The notes under the pieces were generated by a model, which had not been told where the DNA came from, ran no database searches, and saw only the letters and a program-made list of their open reading frames with translations. From Chthoniobacteraceae bacterium (GTDB lineage: Bacteria; Verrucomicrobiota; Verrucomicrobiia; Chthoniobacterales; Chthoniobacteraceae), in the NCBI GenBank assembly GCA_947479475.1, contig CANJZW010000025.1, forward strand, positions 1-54,117: a stretch of DNA of 54,117 nt. The letters are read 5' to 3'. How positions within the stretch are numbered: position 1 is the stretch's first letter; every line of letters starts with the position of its first letter. A program made the translations under genes and the position numbers. Of this stretch, positions 44,492 to 54,018 are shown in pieces.

Positions 44492-45889
44492 TTGCATCCC
44501 TTACTTATTCTCGCCAGCGGCATGGCCGTTGTGATTGTCGGCATCCTGGTGTTGCGCATGCACGCGCTTCTCGCCCTGATTATCGGCGCCTTCTGCGTCG
44601 CTCTTTTGACTCCCACGGAAAACCTTCGGCTGTATGCAGACCAAAAGGTGGCGAAGAGCGAATGGACACAGAAGACCGCGGTGAAGTTCATCCAAAAGCC
44701 CGCCTCCATGAGAGTCGCTGAGGAATTTGGCCGTACAAGTGCAAATTTGGGCATTCTGATAGCGATGGCCACGGTTCTTGGAGAAGGCATGATGCTTTCG
44801 GGAGCGGCACAGACCATTGCCCGAGCGATGCTTCGCGTCACGGGTCCGAAGCGGGCGCACTGGGCGTTTTTTTCCTCCTCCTTCCTACTCTGTATTCCAG
44901 TGATGCTGGATACTGTGATGTATCTGGTAGCGCCCCTTTTTAAAGCGGTGGCGAGGCAAACGCGGAAGGACTATCTCCTGCTCGTGATGTGCACGGTCGC
45001 CGGCGGAACGATCACCCACTCCCTCGTGCCTCCAACCCCCGGACCGCTTTTTGTCGCCGGTGAACTGGGCGTCCCGCTTGGAACGATGATTTGGATGGGA
45101 AGCCTTATCGGGATGGGTGCGGCGCTGGTGGGTGTGGCCTTTGCGCACTTTTCTAACGGGCGCGAAGTTTTAGAGGTGCCCGATGAAGATCCAGCCCAGG
45201 CGGTATCTCCCGACAATCTGCCGCCGCTTTGGATAGCGCTTATCCCGGTGTTGCTGCCTTTGCTGCTCATTGGTTTGGACGCGTCGTTTTCCGACACGCT
45301 GCGCGCTGCGGGCAGTCCCTTGGCTCCGTGGGTCTCAAATCTTGGAGACAAAGACATGGCACTAACCCTCGGGGCTCTCTCGGCCTTGGCTCCCCTTTTC
45401 TTCGGCTTGGGCACTGGATCGGGAGCCTTTGCGGTGCAGAGCGCGGTGAATTCCGGGGCGGCCATTCTCTTGATTATTGGCGCGGGCGGAGCGTTTGGCG
45501 GTGTCTTGCAACAAACTGGCATTGCAGCGGATATCGCCCACCGGTTTGAGGGCCTTCACGCCATTGGCCTGCCGCTTGTATTTTTTGTGACGATGTTGGT
45601 GCGCACCGCCCAAGGCTCCGCCACCGTGGCGATGATCACCGCCGCACCCATCGCCAAAGCTCTCATCGCGGCGGGCGCGACAACCAATCCGGTTTATTTT
45701 GCGATAGCCATCGGATGCGGCTCCAAACCGTTTGCCTGGATGAATGATGCCGGGTTTTGGATCATCAGCAAATCCTCGGGCCTGCCCGAAAGCCGGATGC
45801 TGCGCACTGTGTCGCCGATGATGGCATTACAGGGATTTGCAGGGTTGATCATCACCATGGTTTTTGCGTGGCTTTTCCCCCTTAAATGA
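44492..45889 (+). CDS. GntP-family permease (gluconate/organic acid)
   Basis: The 465-residue protein is very hydrophobic, with about 12 membrane segments. It shows GntP features: ALIIGAFCVALL, VVLGEGMMLSGAAQTIA, IPVMLDTVMYLVAPLF, THSLVPPTPGPL, and RTAQGSATVAMITAAP near the end. GntP transporters bring in gluconate or related sugar acids by proton symport. The start is TTG at 44492; an ATG at 44522 would cut the first helix. No gluconate kinase is adjacent, so the substrate is open. Confidence 0.85.
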   Translation: MHPLLILASGMAVVIVGILVLRMHALLALIIGAFCVALLTPTENLRLYADQKVAKSEWTQKTAVKFIQKPASMRVAEEFGRTSANLGILIAMATVLGEGMMLSGAAQTIARAMLRVTGPKRAHWAFFSSSFLLCIPVMLDTVMYLVAPLFKAVARQTRKDYLLLVMCTVAGGTITHSLVPPTPGPLFVAGELGVPLGTMIWMGSLIGMGAALVGVAFAHFSNGREVLEVPDEDPAQAVSPDNLPPLWIALIPVLLPLLLIGLDASFSDTLRAAGSPLAPWVSNLGDKDMALTLGALSALAPLFFGLGTGSGAFAVQSAVNSGAAILLIIGAGGAFGGVLQQTGIAADIAHRFEGLHAIGLPLVFFVTMLVRTAQGSATVAMITAAPIAKALIAAGATTNPVYFAIAIGCGSKPFAWMNDAGFWIISKSSGLPESRMLRTVSPMMALQGFAGLIITMVFAWLFPLK

Positions 45890-45946
45890 CGCCCGTCTTT
45901 GGCGCAGACCCAAAAAACCTTGTCGTCTCGGGAGACCCGGAGGAGA

Positions 45947-46021
45947 TGGTGCGCGGTGCAGGGTTCGAACCTGCGACTTCTTGCGTGTGAAGCAAGCGCT
46001 CTACCACTGAGCTAACCGCGC
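45947..46021 (-). tRNA. tRNA-Val (CAC)
   Basis: Read leftward, the sequence folds as a tRNA. The acceptor stem is GCGCGGT/ACCGCGC, the D-arm contains AGCTCAGTGGTAGAGC, and the anticodon stem CTTGC/GCAAG closes a seven-base loop TTCACAC with anticodon CAC. The T-arm has GGTTCGAACCC. The CCA end is encoded (45947-45949). A CAC anticodon reads GUG valine codons. Confidence 0.93.
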
Positions 46022-46161
46022 CTTTGTTGAAAAACGTGTTCGAAAATTACCAGCCCGCGCCGGGATGACCAGCAAAAAAGGCTCCCCTCTGGCCGCCACA
46101 GAAAGCACTTCCCCTGCAATTTGGGCTAGCCCCTGAGGCGCAGACGGGCAACATCGCCCCT

Positions 46162-48237
46162 ATGGTGCTGCGTCCTGCAACGGTGATCATCGAAAATATC
46201 AGTCCTCTCGAACCGGGCGGCCGCTACCCGCTTAAACGGGTCGTGGGCGAGTCCCTCCATGTTGAGGCGGACATTTACAAAGACGGCCACGACCTTGTGA
46301 GCGCACGCCTCAAATGGCGGCGCGTCGGAGCCAAGGAATGGCAACATGCGCCCATGGCTCCCCTGGCAACGGGCAACGATCGCTGGCGAGGCGAATGCGC
46401 TTTTTTCGAAAACACGTTGTTTGAATTTACGATCCAAGCGTGGAGCGATGCCTATCGCACTTGGCAGCACGAGTTTCACGCAAAGTTAAAGGCGGCCCAA
46501 CCCGACCTGCACACCGAAACTCTCGAAGGCGCGATCCTGGCCGAAGGCGCCGCCGCTCGCGCCGTCCAGCGCCAACGCCGGCCCGATGCGGCCCGATTGC
46601 TCCAATTCGCCGCGGAATTCCGGCAGGCGTCGCCTTCCGAGCTTCACGCTCTCTCCCATTTGCCCGAAGTTGAGGCACTCATGGCGACCTATCCGGACCT
46701 GGCCGAAGCCACGGAGTTCTGGATCGACACGCCCGCCGTCCGCGCCCTCGTTGAGGCACCACCGCTGCGCCATTCCGTGCCCCGCTACCCGCGCGTCACC
46801 GTGGACCGGCGCGCCGCACTCCACGCGGCCTGGTACGAATTTTTCCCACGCTCGGCGGAAGGCCGGGGGGACCGCGGTTCCACTTTCCGGGACTGTTTGG
46901 AACGGGTAGACGACGCACGCGCGATGGGTTTCGACGTCATCTATTTTCCACCCATTCATCCCATTGGCAGCACCGCCCGGAAGGGGCGCAACAATGCGGT
47001 GGCGTGTGAACCGGGGGAGCCCGGGGTGCCCTACGCAATTGGCAATCGCCACCAGGATTGTCCCAACGGGGGCGGCCACTGCGACGTGGCTCCGGAGCTT
47101 GGGACGCTTGAGGATTTTGACTGGCTTGTAGGCGAAATCCAGGCCCGCGACATGGAGATCGCATTGGACTACGCTATCAACTGTTCGCCCGACCACCCCT
47201 ATGTGGAAGCGCACCCTGACTGGTTCTTCAGCCGCCCGGACGGCACCATCAAGTACGCTGAAAATCCGCCCAAAAAATACCAGGACGTCTACCCGCTCAA
47301 CTATCACAACCCGGACTGGCGCAACCTTTGGCAGGAATTGACGCGCGTCGTCCTTTTCTGGGCAGCCCGCGGCGTGCGCATTTTCAGGGTCGATAATCCA
47401 CACACCAAACCGCTCGCGTTTTGGGAGTTTCTCATCACGAAGGTGCAGGCCGAGTTTCCTGACACTGTCTTTCTTTCGGAAGCCTTCACAAAGCCGAAGA
47501 TGATGCTCTCGCTAGCAAAGGCCGGGTTCACACAGAGCTACACGTATTTTACCTGGCGCAATTCCAAGCACGAGCTGACCGAATACTTCACACAACTCAC
47601 AAGCCCCGAGATGGCAGATTTTTTCAGACCAAACCTCTGGCCAAACACGCCCGACATTCTTCCCGTCCTTCTCCAGCAGGGAGGCCGCGCCGCCTTTCTC
47701 CTGCGCGCCGTTCTCACCACGCTGCTCTCCCCTGTTTACGGCATCTACTCAGGGTTCGAGCTTTGTGAAAACGCGGCTCTGCCCCACAAGGAGGAGTACT
47801 TGGACAGCGAGAAGTACCAGTGGAAAGAACGCGACTGGAATGCCCCCGGCAACATCAAGGGTTTCATCACCGCGTTAAACCGGATACGCCAAGAAAACCG
47901 CGCCCTTCACACCCTCCGCAACCTGGCTTTTCACACTGCGGAAAATGAACAGATCCTGTTTTTTTCAAAGGTGACCGAGGCGCGGGATAACCTTCTGCTG
48001 GTGGCTGTTTCCCTGGATCCCTACCAATCTCAGAGCGGCATGGTGCACGTACCTCTGGAGCTTATCGGTTGCACTCCCGATGAACCCTACCAGGTCCACG
48101 ACCTGCTCACCAACCAGCGCTATCTGTGGACAGGGTCTAGGAACTTTGTCCAGTTGCACCCCGACGAACGGATCGCCCACATCTTTCGCGTCAGACGCAA
48201 AGCGTTTCACGAAACGGATTTTGAGACCTATCTCTAA
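46162..48237 (+). CDS. glgE: Alpha-1,4-glucan:maltose-1-phosphate maltosyltransferase
   Basis: The 691-residue GH13_3 enzyme has the GlgE layout: an N-terminal beta domain (about 1-115), a helical domain (about 120-200) and the catalytic barrel starting near WYEFFPRS. The nucleophile region is FRVDNPHTKP with D411, and FLSEAFTKP supplies the acid/base E440. GlgE transfers maltosyl units from maltose-1-phosphate to alpha-glucan. No treS, pep2/mak or glgB genes are next to it, so the maltose-1-phosphate source is elsewhere. A terminator-like hairpin follows directly. Confidence 0.93.
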   Translation: MVLRPATVIIENISPLEPGGRYPLKRVVGESLHVEADIYKDGHDLVSARLKWRRVGAKEWQHAPMAPLATGNDRWRGECAFFENTLFEFTIQAWSDAYRTWQHEFHAKLKAAQPDLHTETLEGAILAEGAAARAVQRQRRPDAARLLQFAAEFRQASPSELHALSHLPEVEALMATYPDLAEATEFWIDTPAVRALVEAPPLRHSVPRYPRVTVDRRAALHAAWYEFFPRSAEGRGDRGSTFRDCLERVDDARAMGFDVIYFPPIHPIGSTARKGRNNAVACEPGEPGVPYAIGNRHQDCPNGGGHCDVAPELGTLEDFDWLVGEIQARDMEIALDYAINCSPDHPYVEAHPDWFFSRPDGTIKYAENPPKKYQDVYPLNYHNPDWRNLWQELTRVVLFWAARGVRIFRVDNPHTKPLAFWEFLITKVQAEFPDTVFLSEAFTKPKMMLSLAKAGFTQSYTYFTWRNSKHELTEYFTQLTSPEMADFFRPNLWPNTPDILPVLLQQGGRAAFLLRAVLTTLLSPVYGIYSGFELCENAALPHKEEYLDSEKYQWKERDWNAPGNIKGFITALNRIRQENRALHTLRNLAFHTAENEQILFFSKVTEARDNLLLVAVSLDPYQSQSGMVHVPLELIGCTPDEPYQVHDLLTNQRYLWTGSRNFVQLHPDERIAHIFRVRRKAFHETDFETYL

Positions 48238-48275
48238 AAAAGCGGCCCCCCGTCCGGAACACGGACGGGGGGCCT
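48235..48275 (-). terminator. Strong intrinsic terminator of the pyruvate carboxylase gene
   Basis: A 13-bp perfect GC-rich stem (GGCCCCCCGTCCG at 48244-48256 and CGGACGGGGGGCC at 48262-48274) with a five-base loop lies 22 bp beyond the leftward stop at 48297. Leftward it is followed by GC and six Ts, the classic form. Rightward there is no T-run, so it probably serves mainly the leftward gene while also blocking read-through from glgE. Confidence 0.85.
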
Positions 48276-48296
48276 GCCCAGGAGTGTCCGCCGAGA

Positions 48297-51200
48297 TTAG
48301 GCCCTGATTTTCGCCAGCAAATCGCCGGCCTCCACTGCATCGCCGACGGCGACCAAAAGCTGGTCCACGACGCCGTCCGCGTGTGCATAGAGTGTCGTCT
48401 GCATCTTCATTGCTTCTAGCGTCGCGAGTTTGTCACCGGCCTTCACTTTGCTTCCCATCGTCACGTGCAGGGCCGTCACCATTCCGGGAATCGGCGCCCC
48501 GACATGCAGCGGGTTGGAGGCCTCCGCCTTGATCCGAGGCTTGGATTTGGGCGCGATCGATTTGTCCACGACCACAACTTCCCGCGGCATTCCGTTTAAT
48601 TCAAACGCCACGACGCTGCGTCCATCCTTGTCCGGCGCGGTAACGTTGATGAGTTTCACGAAGAGCAGTTTTCCTTCCTCGATGGGGACTGAGATTTCCT
48701 CGCCCAGTTTCAGACCATAGAAAAAAGCGGGTGTGGGCAAAACGCTCGGGTCTGAATAGTCGCGTTGGAACTTCGCAAAGTCTGCGAAGACCTGCGGATA
48801 CATCAGGTGCGAGTAGAGATCGTCGTCGTTGGCCGCGCGTCCGGTTTGCGTGGCAACGAGAGCGGCTGTTTCCTTCAAATGCACTGCTGCAGGTTTGACG
48901 TGTTTAGGTTTATCCTTGCCCAACACCGCCCGGACGACCTCCCTGGGCCAGCCTCCCATCGGCTCTCCCAGCCCGCCGGCGAGCATGTCACGCACGGATT
49001 CGGGATAGGCCGTGCCGGGGGGCAGGTTGACGACGTCGGCCGGCTTGATGCCGCGCGTGAACAAGAACAGCGCCATGTCGCCCACAACCTTGGAGGAGGG
49101 CGTCACCTTGACGATATCACCGAAGAGATCGTTGACCTCCGCGTACGTTCTGGCGATTTCGGGCCAGCGGTGGCCGATCCCCATCGAAGACGCCTGTTCC
49201 TTGAGGTTGGTGAACTGGCCGCCGGGCATCTCGTGGAGATACACTTCAGCGGAGCCGGTCTTGGGAGCCGTGTCGAAGGGCGCATAGAACTCGCGGACTT
49301 TTTCCCAGTAATCGGAGTATTCGTTGAGCGTGTCCAGATTCAGGCCGGTGTCGCGCGGGGTGTGCTGCAGGGCGGCCACGACGGAGTTGAGATTGGGCTG
49401 CGAAGTAGAGCCGCTCATTGAAGCAAGCGCCAGGTCGACGACGTCTACACCCGCGTCGCTGGCGCGCAGAATGGAAGCGGCGTTGATGCCGGAGGTGTCG
49501 TGGGTGTGGAAGTGGATCGGCAGATCGACGGCCTCGCGGAGGGCCTTCACCAGGGCCTGCGCGGCATAGGGACGGCAAAGCCCCGCCATGTCTTTGATCG
49601 CCAGGAAATGGGCGCCCATGCGCTCCAATTCCTTGGCAAGCTTCACGTAATACTTGAGCGTGTACTTGGACCGGGCCGGGTCCAAAATATCTCCGGTGTA
49701 GCAGAGAGCCCCCTCACAAATGCCGTGCGTCTTTTGGACCGCCTCCATCGCCGCCTTCATGTTGGAAAGGTCGTTAAGCGAATCAAAAACACGGAAGATA
49801 TCCACGCCTGATTCCGCCGCGTGTTTGATGAACCCGGAAACCACATTGGGCGGATAACTCGTATATCCCACCGCATTGGCGCCGCGCAGCAGCATTTGGA
49901 AACAGATGTTCGGCACCTTTGCACGCAGCACCCTCAGACGGTCCCACGGGTCTTCGTTTAGAAAACGCATGGCTGTGTCGAAGGTCGCCCCGCCCCACAT
50001 TTCCAACGAGAAAAGCTGCGGCGAGCGGTGCGCGACCACGGGCGCAATGGAGGCCATGTCGAAGGTGCGCACGCGGGTCGCCATCAGCGACTGATGTGCG
50101 TCGCGGAAGGTGGTGTCGGTGACGAGAAGCCGCTTTTGTTTGCGCGTCCAATCAGCGAAACCCTTCGGACCAAGCTTGAGCAGCAACTGGCGTGTGCCGG
50201 GCTCGGGCGGCTGCTTGCGGTCGTATCCAGGCAGGGTCGCTGGCGTCAACGGCACCGAAGGACGGTGGCCTTTGGAGTGCGGGTTGCCGTTGACGATCAC
50301 GTTGCCAAGGAAGGAGAGCAGCTTGGTGGCGCGGTCACGGCGCGCTTTGAAGGTGAAGAGATCGGGCGACGTGTCGATCATCGTCGTGGTCGCATCGCCG
50401 TCCCGGAATTGTTTGGAGTGGATGACGTTTTCGAGAAACGGAATGTTCGTCTTCACCCCGCGGATGCGCATCTCACGCAACGAACGGTCCATGCGCTCCA
50501 GCGCCATCGGGAAGGTCGCTCCGGAGGCCGTGATTTTAACCAGGAGCGAATCGTAAAACGGCGTGATCACCGCCCCCGTATCTCCCATGCCGGCGTCCAG
50601 TCGCACCCCAAAACCGCCCGCGCTCCGATAGGTGATGATCTTTCCGTAGTTCGGCGTGAACTTGTTTTCGGGGTCCTCTGTGGTGACGCGGCACTGCACC
50701 GCGTATCCGAGCCGGGGGACATTCGCCTGGTCGGGCAGCATCAATTCGGGCCCGTGCAAGGCGGCGCCCTGGGCGATGAGAATCTGGGAGCGGACAAGGT
50801 CAATTCCAGTAATCTGCTCGGTGACCGTGTGTTCGACCTGAATGCGCGGGTTCATCTCGATGAAGAACCAGTCTTTCGTGTCCAGGTCGTAAAGAAACTC
50901 AACCGTGCCGGCGTTGTCGTATCCAATTTCCGTCGCGATGCGGACGGCGGCGTCGCAGAGCTCGCGGCGCACGCGTTCCTCCAGACACACGGAGGGCGCG
51001 ATTTCCACGACCTTCTGGTGGCGGCGTTGCACAGAACAATCCCTCTCGTGCAGGTGGAGGACGTTTCCGTGGCCGTCGCCGAGGATCTGCACCTCGATGT
51101 GTTTGGCGCGGGGGATGTATTTTTCCAAGAACACCGCCGAGTTTCCGAACGCGCGTTCCGCCTCACCTTGCGCCTCGTCGAGCAGCGAGCCAAGGTCCTC

Positions 51201-51773
51201 GGCCTTGCGCACCACGCGCATGCCGCGACCGCCTCCACCGAAAGCGGCTTTGATAATCAGCGGGAACCCGATTTTCTTGGCAATGGAAAGGGCCTTGGTG
51301 CGGTCTCTGATAGGGTCTTCGGTTCCTGGAAGCGTGGGGACCTTCAGTTTTTGGGTGAGTGCCCGGGCGGCGACTTTGTCCCCCATGAGTTCGAGCAATT
51401 CCGGCTTGGGTCCGATAAAGGCGATGCCGGCCTCTGCGCAGGCGCGGGCGAAGTGTGCGTTTTCGGAGAGGAACCCGTAGCCGGGGTGGATCATGTCGAC
51501 CCCCTTTTCCTTGGCGAGTGCCACAATGCCTTCGATGTCCAGGTAAGCCCCGACTGGTCCCTTGCCTTCGCCGACAACGTAGGCCTCGTCGGCCTTGAAG
51601 CGGTGCATAGAAAACCGGTCTTCCTGGGCGTAGATCGCCACCGTACGCAGTCCGAGTTCGGTGGCCGCGCGCATGATACGGATCGCGATTTCAGAGCGGT
51701 TCGCCACCAGGAGCTTTTTGGGAGCGTTGGGTGTGCGAACGGGAGCCTGTTTTGGGGATGTCTTGCGTGCCAT
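48297..51773 (-). CDS. pyc: Pyruvate carboxylase
   Basis: This is a protein of about 1158 residues, the usual full length. An N-terminal biotin carboxylase domain has KKLLVANRSEIAIRI, the ATP-grasp loop GGGGRGMRVV and EMNPRIQVEHTVTE. The carboxyltransferase TIM barrel contains DTTFRDAHQSLMATR and FHTHDTSG. The C-terminal biotinyl domain has EAMKM with biotinyl-Lys K1123. It makes oxaloacetate from pyruvate and bicarbonate, refilling the TCA cycle. The ATG at 51773 fits the family start; the frame is open up to 51881 but the extra residues are not conserved. Confidence 0.96.
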   Translation of the reverse strand: MARKTSPKQAPVRTPNAPKKLLVANRSEIAIRIMRAATELGLRTVAIYAQEDRFSMHRFKADEAYVVGEGKGPVGAYLDIEGIVALAKEKGVDMIHPGYGFLSENAHFARACAEAGIAFIGPKPELLELMGDKVAARALTQKLKVPTLPGTEDPIRDRTKALSIAKKIGFPLIIKAAFGGGGRGMRVVRKAEDLGSLLDEAQGEAERAFGNSAVFLEKYIPRAKHIEVQILGDGHGNVLHLHERDCSVQRRHQKVVEIAPSVCLEERVRRELCDAAVRIATEIGYDNAGTVEFLYDLDTKDWFFIEMNPRIQVEHTVTEQITGIDLVRSQILIAQGAALHGPELMLPDQANVPRLGYAVQCRVTTEDPENKFTPNYGKIITYRSAGGFGVRLDAGMGDTGAVITPFYDSLLVKITASGATFPMALERMDRSLREMRIRGVKTNIPFLENVIHSKQFRDGDATTTMIDTSPDLFTFKARRDRATKLLSFLGNVIVNGNPHSKGHRPSVPLTPATLPGYDRKQPPEPGTRQLLLKLGPKGFADWTRKQKRLLVTDTTFRDAHQSLMATRVRTFDMASIAPVVAHRSPQLFSLEMWGGATFDTAMRFLNEDPWDRLRVLRAKVPNICFQMLLRGANAVGYTSYPPNVVSGFIKHAAESGVDIFRVFDSLNDLSNMKAAMEAVQKTHGICEGALCYTGDILDPARSKYTLKYYVKLAKELERMGAHFLAIKDMAGLCRPYAAQALVKALREAVDLPIHFHTHDTSGINAASILRASDAGVDVVDLALASMSGSTSQPNLNSVVAALQHTPRDTGLNLDTLNEYSDYWEKVREFYAPFDTAPKTGSAEVYLHEMPGGQFTNLKEQASSMGIGHRWPEIARTYAEVNDLFGDIVKVTPSSKVVGDMALFLFTRGIKPADVVNLPPGTAYPESVRDMLAGGLGEPMGGWPREVVRAVLGKDKPKHVKPAAVHLKETAALVATQTGRAANDDDLYSHLMYPQVFADFAKFQRDYSDPSVLPTPAFFYGLKLGEEISVPIEEGKLLFVKLINVTAPDKDGRSVVAFELNGMPREVVVVDKSIAPKSKPRIKAEASNPLHVGAPIPGMVTALHVTMGSKVKAGDKLATLEAMKMQTTLYAHADGVVDQLLVAVGDAVEAGDLLAKIRA

Positions 51774-52120
51774 AGAGAAAGGAGTGTCTATTAAAAGACA
51801 GATAAGAGCCTTTTGCCCAGTCTGAAGGTAGAACAGACAAGAATGCGAGCGAATGCGGGCGGCGTCCCCAGTGACAGGCACTTCGGCCTAAAAACTAGCG
51901 ATCACGCACCATCTCAAAAGCCTATGGCTTGAAAGGTAACGCAACGTTAGAGGTTTCTTTCTAGCTGGATTTCTTCGCTTTCGAAAGAAAGACTCTGGCT
52001 AGTTGCCTCCTTGTGTCTGAAGCCACCCCGTTTCCGGTCCCTGCAAACCCTAACCCAAGATGGGTTTTGTTTAGCTCGCGGATCCTTCCATTCAAGGCCC
52101 CCAATCCAGCAAGCATCCCT
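51774..52120. promoter_or_regulatory. Divergent intergenic region upstream of pyc and an LprI-like gene
   Basis: These 347 bp hold the promoters of both divergent genes. A hairpin-prone stretch lies at about 51961-52002: CTAGC/GCTAG (51961-51965 and 51998-52002) encloses TTTCTT / AAGAAA and the palindrome CTTTCGAAAG. It could be an operator or leader structure, but nothing identifies a regulator. A GTG at 52013 could extend the rightward protein. Confidence 0.35.
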
Positions 52121-53578
52121 ATGCAGAATCCCCCCTCCCATCCACTGCCCGGACGGCTTCTCGCTCTTGCCGTTTTGGCGGGGCATCTGCTGCTTTTGCC
52201 GTCACAGTCTGCCGACGCCTCCTCCGTTCAACTTGAAAAAGCTTATCAACAGTCCTTAAAGGATCCGGAATTTAAGGACGCCGATTCTGTTTTGCGTGCC
52301 ACATACGGCGATCTCATGCGCCTCCTGCCGGTTAGAGAGAGGGCATCTCTACGGGATGCTGAACGGCTCTGGATAAAGGAGAACGCTACCATTCTTGCAA
52401 GCGATCCCCAGGGTGAAGCGCGAATTCTCAAAGAGCGCTTTCTCAAAAGGCGCGATGAGCTGCTGCAATTGAAAAAAGAGGGCCGCCCAGTCACCCCCCA
52501 ACCAAAGCCGGTTCCATCGTCATCTCCGGTTCCGGTGCCCTCTCCAGTTGCAGACGCCCCCGACGGCGCCGCCAAAGCGGTTAAGAGCCAGACGCCCGCG
52601 GAAAATCTGGAACGTGCTTATCAGAAAGCTCTCAAGGACTCCGAATTTGAAAACGCCGATGCGACCCTGCGTTCCGTCTTCAACCAAGCACTGGGCGTGC
52701 TGAATGCAGAGGACAGACTAAAGCTGCGTTCTGCAGAAAAGGCGTGGGTGAAAGAAAATGGCGAACTCATCCGGTCCTCGCAGGGCACTGAGCTTGAGTT
52801 GATGAAAGAACGAACCATGAGGAGAACGGAGCAGCTTTCCCAAATGCTTCGCGGCCGCCGCTTCATCGCTTCGCCAGCGTCTTCGGCCGCGCCGTCTTTG
52901 CCCGCACCCGCACCCGCAACCATACTCCGGGCGGTGCGCGAGGAGCCCGTGCCGGACCCTGCCCCTCCCGCTGAGGCCCCGGTCGCGGACGAGTCCGCGG
53001 AAGTGTTCGCTACACCACGTGCGCAAATAGGTGCGGGGTGGGTTTTTCTTCTTTGGTGTGCAGGCTTCGTGCTTTCTCACTACTGGGCGTTTAAGAGTGT
53101 CGGAAAAGCCTCGGCCAACCGGTTTTTGCGGCTGCCCAACTCCAAAAAGCTTTATCTCGGGGCCTCCGCGGGATTTCTTTTCTCCCTGCTATGCACGGGT
53201 GCCGAGGGCGGTTCCGCATGGATTCTTTCGTGCGGCGTTTTATTCACGCTCCTTGGGCTGCTCTTTTTATGGGCGGCTGCCGTTGATGCAGCGGGCCTCG
53301 CGTACGACGCGGCTTCTCACAGCTTTGAAATTCCAAACGGTTTTCTGAGGGTGAAAGTTCCGATAAAGGACATTCGAAGAATCGAAGACTCTGCGTTCCG
53401 GGGCAAGGGAGGCAACGGCGTTCATCTTTATACCGTTGAAGACACGTGGGCTCTCAGCTTTGAGTCGAAGGAAAAACAGGTGGCCGCTTATTTAATGCTC
53501 CAAGAACTGGGAGGCTTCACAGACCGAAAAAAGCCATCTGCGACTCCCCGCGGGGATCGCAAGCGCGCTCGCCGCTAG
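52121..53578 (+). CDS. Exported or membrane protein with two LprI/DUF1311-like repeats
   Basis: From the ATG at 52121 the protein is about 485 residues, with an export signal (about 11-31, RLLALAVLAGHLLLLPSQS). Two related repeats of about 80 residues follow (LEKAYQQSLKDPEF... from 38; LERAYQKALKDSEF... from 163). They share ADxxLR, LRxAExxWxKEN and a basic end, as in LprI-type lysozyme inhibitor domains (DUF1311), and are linked by a Pro/Ser-rich spacer. Two or three membrane helices (about 305-395) and a PH-like C-terminal region follow. It may bind lysozyme or peptidoglycan; this is inferred from the fold pattern. The GTG at 52013 would add residues before the signal, so I prefer 52121. 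Confidence 0.68.
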   Translation: MQNPPSHPLPGRLLALAVLAGHLLLLPSQSADASSVQLEKAYQQSLKDPEFKDADSVLRATYGDLMRLLPVRERASLRDAERLWIKENATILASDPQGEARILKERFLKRRDELLQLKKEGRPVTPQPKPVPSSSPVPVPSPVADAPDGAAKAVKSQTPAENLERAYQKALKDSEFENADATLRSVFNQALGVLNAEDRLKLRSAEKAWVKENGELIRSSQGTELELMKERTMRRTEQLSQMLRGRRFIASPASSAAPSLPAPAPATILRAVREEPVPDPAPPAEAPVADESAEVFATPRAQIGAGWVFLLWCAGFVLSHYWAFKSVGKASANRFLRLPNSKKLYLGASAGFLFSLLCTGAEGGSAWILSCGVLFTLLGLLFLWAAAVDAAGLAYDAASHSFEIPNGFLRVKVPIKDIRRIEDSAFRGKGGNGVHLYTVEDTWALSFESKEKQVAAYLMLQELGGFTDRKKPSATPRGDRKRARR

Positions 53579-53930
53579 GTGTTTTGCTGGGGAATGCCTT
53601 CTGCGGAGGGGCTGCAATGATGGCGACAGTAATCAAAAGGTCCCACGCAACGCCGCCGAGGGACGCCGTGCCTTTGTCCCTTGGTGCGGATTGGCAGCCG
53701 AGACACGTTGAGAAGTGGTGAGACAGATGGACTCAGAAGAGCCGCCGTTTCTTCCGGAGCGCGGCCGGGTTGTCAGTGGGCCAGCTGGATTGCCTTAGGA
53801 AAGAACTTGCGAAGCGTGCTGGAATTTGAGGACATGGAGTTGCACTTTTGAACGATATGAAAGAAGGTTTGAAACTCTCAGTATGTTCGAGAGGCCGGAT
53901 TCTTTTTTGGCTGTTATAATTTTGTGATTT
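53579..53930. other. Intergenic region before tRNA-Ser
   Basis: No credible protein gene is seen. A leftward open frame across 53733-54086 contains the translated antisense of the tRNA and is rejected. A TATAAT hexamer at 53915-53920 is well placed as a -10 box for the tRNA, about 11 bp upstream of its first base, but no matching -35 box is visible. Confidence 0.4.
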
Positions 53931-54018
53931 GGAGGGATGGTAGAGTGGTTTATTGCACCGGTCTTGAAAACCGGAGAACTGAAAGGTTCCGCGGGTTCGA
54001 ATCCCGCTCCCTCCGCCA
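53931..54018 (+). tRNA. tRNA-Ser (UGA)
   Basis: The sequence folds as a class II tRNA with acceptor stem GGAGGGA/TCCCTCC. The anticodon stem CCGGT/ACCGG closes the loop CTTGAAA with anticodon TGA. A long variable arm (about 14 nt, with AGAACTGAAAGGTTC) and the T-arm GGTTCGAATCC follow. The CCA end is encoded (54016-54018). The long variable arm and UGA anticodon identify a serine tRNA reading UCA. Confidence 0.93.

Noticed and set aside
44234..44497. Small frames on both strands between pdhC and the permease gene
   Set aside because: No ribosome site, odd composition and no domain-like pattern.
50028..51794. Long open frame of 588 codons opposite pyruvate carboxylase
   Set aside because: It is antisense to a full-length conserved gene in GC-rich codons and has no domain-like sequence.
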